Below, one piece after another: positions 61,708-64,000 of a DNA stretch of 64,000 bases. This stretch comes from Enterobacter vonholyi. GTDB taxonomy: Bacteria; Pseudomonadota; Gammaproteobacteria; Enterobacterales; Enterobacteriaceae. Made by a program: the position numbers and the translations under genes. Where the stretch lies: positions 744,001 through 808,000 of the forward strand of contig NZ_VTUC01000006.1 in assembly GCF_008364555.1 (NCBI RefSeq), given 5' to 3'. The notes beneath the pieces were generated by a model that saw only the letters and a program-made list of their open reading frames with translations, ran no database searches and was not told the origin of the DNA. Position 1 is the stretch's first letter, and every line of letters starts with the position of its first letter.

Positions 61708-62628
61708 TTAGTAACGGATTTTCGGGTCGATGACGGCGTACAGGACATCAACGATAGCGTTAAAGAGAATGGTCAGCGCACCGACGAGAATAGTCAGGCT
61801 CAGTACCAGCGAATAGTCGCGGTTAAGCGCGCCGTTAACAAACAGCTGGCCGATGCCCGGCAGGCCGTAAATTGTTTCGATAACCATCGAGCCGGTAATG
61901 ATCCCGACGAATGCCGGTCCCATGTAGGAGAGCACGGGCAACAGTGCCGGCTTAAGCGCGTGGCGGAAGATAATCCGACGCATCGGCAGCCCTTTAGCAC
62001 GCGCGGTACGAATGAAGTTCGAGTGCAGCACTTCGATCATTGAACCACGGGTGATACGCGCGATACTGGCGATGTACGCCAGAGATAATGCCACCATCGG
62101 CAAAATCATGAACTTCAATGCCCCGCCGTTCCAGCCGCCGCCAGGCAGCCACTTCAGCGTAATGGCAAATATCATCACCAGTAATGGCGCAACAACGAAG
62201 CTGGGTATGACTACCCCGGTCATCGCCACCCCCATTACGGCATAATCCCATTTGGTATTTTGTCTGAGCGCGGCGATAACGCCTGCGGTGACCCCGAAAA
62301 CGATCGCCAGAATGAATGCCGCAGCACCCAATTTCGCCGAAACCGGGAAGCTGGAGGCCACCAGGTCGTTAACGGAATAGTCTTTATATTTAAATGACGG
62401 TCCAAAATCACCGTGGGCCAGCTGCTTCAGGTAATTGAAGTACTGGGTAGAGATAGGATCGTTTAAGTGGTATTTCGCTTCGATATTCGCCATGACTTCT
62501 GGCGGCAGCGTACGCTCACCGGTAAATGGACTTCCCGGCGCGAGGCGCATCATGAAGAAGGAAATCGTGATAAGAATAAATAGCGTTGGAATCGCTTCAA
62601 GACAGCGACGTAGGATAAATTTCAACAT
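61708..62628 (-). CDS. oppB: Oligopeptide ABC transporter permease OppB
   Basis: 306 residues. N-terminal segment MLKFILRRCLEAIPTLFILI, then five more membrane segments and the EAA-like loop (RTARAKGLPMRRIIFRHALK). Partner of OppC. It follows oppA after an 84-base gap containing a hairpin. Confidence 0.97.
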   Translation of the reverse strand: MLKFILRRCLEAIPTLFILITISFFMMRLAPGSPFTGERTLPPEVMANIEAKYHLNDPISTQYFNYLKQLAHGDFGPSFKYKDYSVNDLVASSFPVSAKLGAAAFILAIVFGVTAGVIAALRQNTKWDYAVMGVAMTGVVIPSFVVAPLLVMIFAITLKWLPGGGWNGGALKFMILPMVALSLAYIASIARITRGSMIEVLHSNFIRTARAKGLPMRRIIFRHALKPALLPVLSYMGPAFVGIITGSMVIETIYGLPGIGQLFVNGALNRDYSLVLSLTILVGALTILFNAIVDVLYAVIDPKIRY

Positions 62629-62679
62629 TGCCCGTACCTTCTGGCGTGTGCCTATATAGTGTGACGTTGGTTAGACACC

Positions 62680-62703
62680 GTGGGGCGAGCGAGCCCGCCC
62701 CAC
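62680..62703 (-). terminator. Hairpin between oppA and oppB
   Basis: GTGGGGCG / CGCCCCAC, 8-bp stem with an 8-base loop. It lies 9 bases after oppA. Such a GC-rich hairpin, without a T-run, can slow polymerase or protect the abundant oppA message. Confidence 0.7.
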
Positions 62704-62712
62704 TCATTGCCA

Positions 62713-64000
62713 TTAATGCTTGATAATATACAAGTTTTTAACGTAGATATTATCCATCGGGTCTTTACCGGTATACCCACCTACCCACGGTTTCACCAGA
62801 CGGGCGTTAACGTAGTAGTAAACCGGAACGATCGCGGAATCTTTATCCAGCTGCTGCTCGGCTTTAGAGTACAGTTCTGTACGTTGTGCTTCGTCAGTGG
62901 CTTTCAGCGTGTCGCCAATCAGCTTGTCGAATGCCGGGCTCTTATAGTGCGCGGTATTGTTTGAGCTGTCACTCAGCATGGTGTTCAGGAAGGAGGTCGG
63001 TTCGTTATAGTCCGCACACCAGCCAGCACGCGCCACGTCAAAGGTACCCTGATGACGGCTGTCGAGGAAGGTCTTCCACTCCTGGTTCTCCAGCTTCACG
63101 TTCGCGCCCAGGTTCTTTTTCCAGATCGAGGCGACGGCGATAGCCAGTTTTTTGTGCAGATCGGAGGTGTTGTACAAGAGGCTGAAGGTTAGCGGCTTAT
63201 CTGCGGTGTAGCCCGCTTCGGCCAGCAGTTTCTTCGCTTCTGCGTTACGCTGTTCCTGAGTCTGTTTGAACCAGTCTGGCTCGGTCAGTTTTGCGCCATC
63301 GGTGTATGGAGGGGTATAGCTGTACGCAGGCAGATCGCCCTGGTTTTTCACTTTGTTCACGATGATATCGCGATCCAGTGCCAGCTTCAGCGCGGTACGA
63401 ACACGTACGTCGGTAAACGGTGCTTTCTGGTTGTTGATTTCATAGTAATAGGTGCACAGGTACGGATCGACGTGAACTTCTTTAGGGATCTCTTTCTTCA
63501 GTTTCTGGAACAGTTCAATCGGCATGTTGTTATAGGTCATGTCGATTTCACCGCTGCGGTAGCGGTTAACGTCAGTCACTTCGGACGAAATTGGCAGGTA
63601 GGTCACCTGATTAATAACGGTTTTAGCGTTGTCCCAGTATTGCGGGTTACGCTCAAGCACCATACGCTCGTTGACCACCCAGTCTTTCAGCTTATAGGCA
63701 CCGTTGGTCACGATATTGGCAGGCTGGGTCCATTTCTCACCAAATTTTTCCACGGCAGATTTTGGTACCGGGGAGACGGACGGGTGAACCAGCAGCTTAT
63801 AGAAGTACGGAACAGGTTCGCTCAACGTCACTTCGAAGGTATTGGCATCGATCGCTTTAACGCCCAGATCGGTGATTGGTTTTTTGCCCGCGATGATGTC
63901 ATCAATATTGGCGATGTGGCCATATTGAAGGTAGCTCGCATACGGAGAGGCGGTAGTAGGATTCGCCAGACGCTGCCAGCTATAAACGAAATCTTCAGCC
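62713..64000 (-). CDS. oppA: Periplasmic oligopeptide-binding protein OppA, 5' truncated by window end
   Basis: The 3' part, about 429 codons, of a ~543-residue protein; the frame is open to base 64000 and reads AEDFVYSWQRLANPTTASPY at the edge. Binding-protein signatures are clear, ending GKDPMDNIYVKNLYIIKH. OppA captures peptides of 2-5 residues and delivers them to OppBC. The start and signal peptide are outside the window. Confidence 0.96.
   Translation of the reverse strand, partial: AEDFVYSWQRLANPTTASPYASYLQYGHIANIDDIIAGKKPITDLGVKAIDANTFEVTLSEPVPYFYKLLVHPSVSPVPKSAVEKFGEKWTQPANIVTNGAYKLKDWVVNERMVLERNPQYWDNAKTVINQVTYLPISSEVTDVNRYRSGEIDMTYNNMPIELFQKLKKEIPKEVHVDPYLCTYYYEINNQKAPFTDVRVRTALKLALDRDIIVNKVKNQGDLPAYSYTPPYTDGAKLTEPDWFKQTQEQRNAEAKKLLAEAGYTADKPLTFSLLYNTSDLHKKLAIAVASIWKKNLGANVKLENQEWKTFLDSRHQGTFDVARAGWCADYNEPTSFLNTMLSDSSNNTAHYKSPAFDKLIGDTLKATDEAQRTELYSKAEQQLDKDSAIVPVYYYVNARLVKPWVGGYTGKDPMDNIYVKNLYIIKH

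Overview
The window comes from an enterobacterial chromosome of the Enterobacter/Lelliottia/Klebsiella type. The conserved genes (trpDCBA, ompW, yciC, yciB, yciA, tonB, yciI, yciY, clsA, yciU, oppFDCBA) have close E. coli counterparts in nearly the E. coli order. Base composition is moderately GC-rich, with clearly AT-rich islands inside the prophage.

Layout. Positions 1-8.5 kb hold the end of trpD, then trpC-trpB-trpA, a yedE-yedF sulfur/selenium transport pair, a small exported protein, ompW, a cysteine-cluster protein, yciC and yciB. From about 8.4-9.7 kb to about 52.0 kb a lambdoid prophage interrupts the yciB-yciA interval, the trp-tonB neighbourhood classically used by phage phi80. From 52.2 kb the chromosome resumes: yciA, tonB, yciI, a MarR/GNAT regulator, leuE, yciY, clsA, yciU, a small voltage-gated channel gene and the opp operon, with oppA cut by the window edge.

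Prophage. The immunity region (42.0-43.3 kb) has a cleavable CI repressor, YdaS/YdaT-type Cro/CII analogues and two clusters of three 17-bp operators. Rightward from it runs the recombination operon (bet, exo, a fused C5/N6 DNA methyltransferase, many small genes, an excisionase-like gene) towards the integrase. Leftward run replication (O with iterons, P), a nin-like block (ninB, ninG), antiterminator Q, a pinholin/SAR-endolysin/Rz/Rz1 lysis cassette, then head and tail genes, ending in a tailspike with an SGNH esterase domain. Beyond the tail lie accessory genes: a Tat-exported SGNH enzyme paralogous to the tailspike domain, an acyltransferase, an SOS-controlled LexA-fold-like protein with umuD-umuC, an AT-rich gene with a HEPN-like motif, and yedK.

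The prophage looks defective in head formation and packaging. Only the first ~33 codons of the small terminase gene remain, joined to the last ~45 codons of the large terminase gene. The gene in the major-capsid slot is an in-frame fusion of a capsid-like N-terminus to a tail-terminator-like C-terminus, with the head-tail connector genes missing. Tail, lysis and SOS functions appear complete.

Most noteworthy: (1) the duplicated SGNH enzyme, once on the tail and once with a Tat signal, beside an acyltransferase; (2) accessory genes whose own promoter starts transcription inside a hairpin that would otherwise cover the ribosome-binding site; (3) the two head deletions; (4) two proline-rich microproteins flanking a membrane protein in the nin region; (5) the HEPN-like gene at the prophage edge. 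No tRNA, rRNA, CRISPR array or complete insertion sequence was seen.
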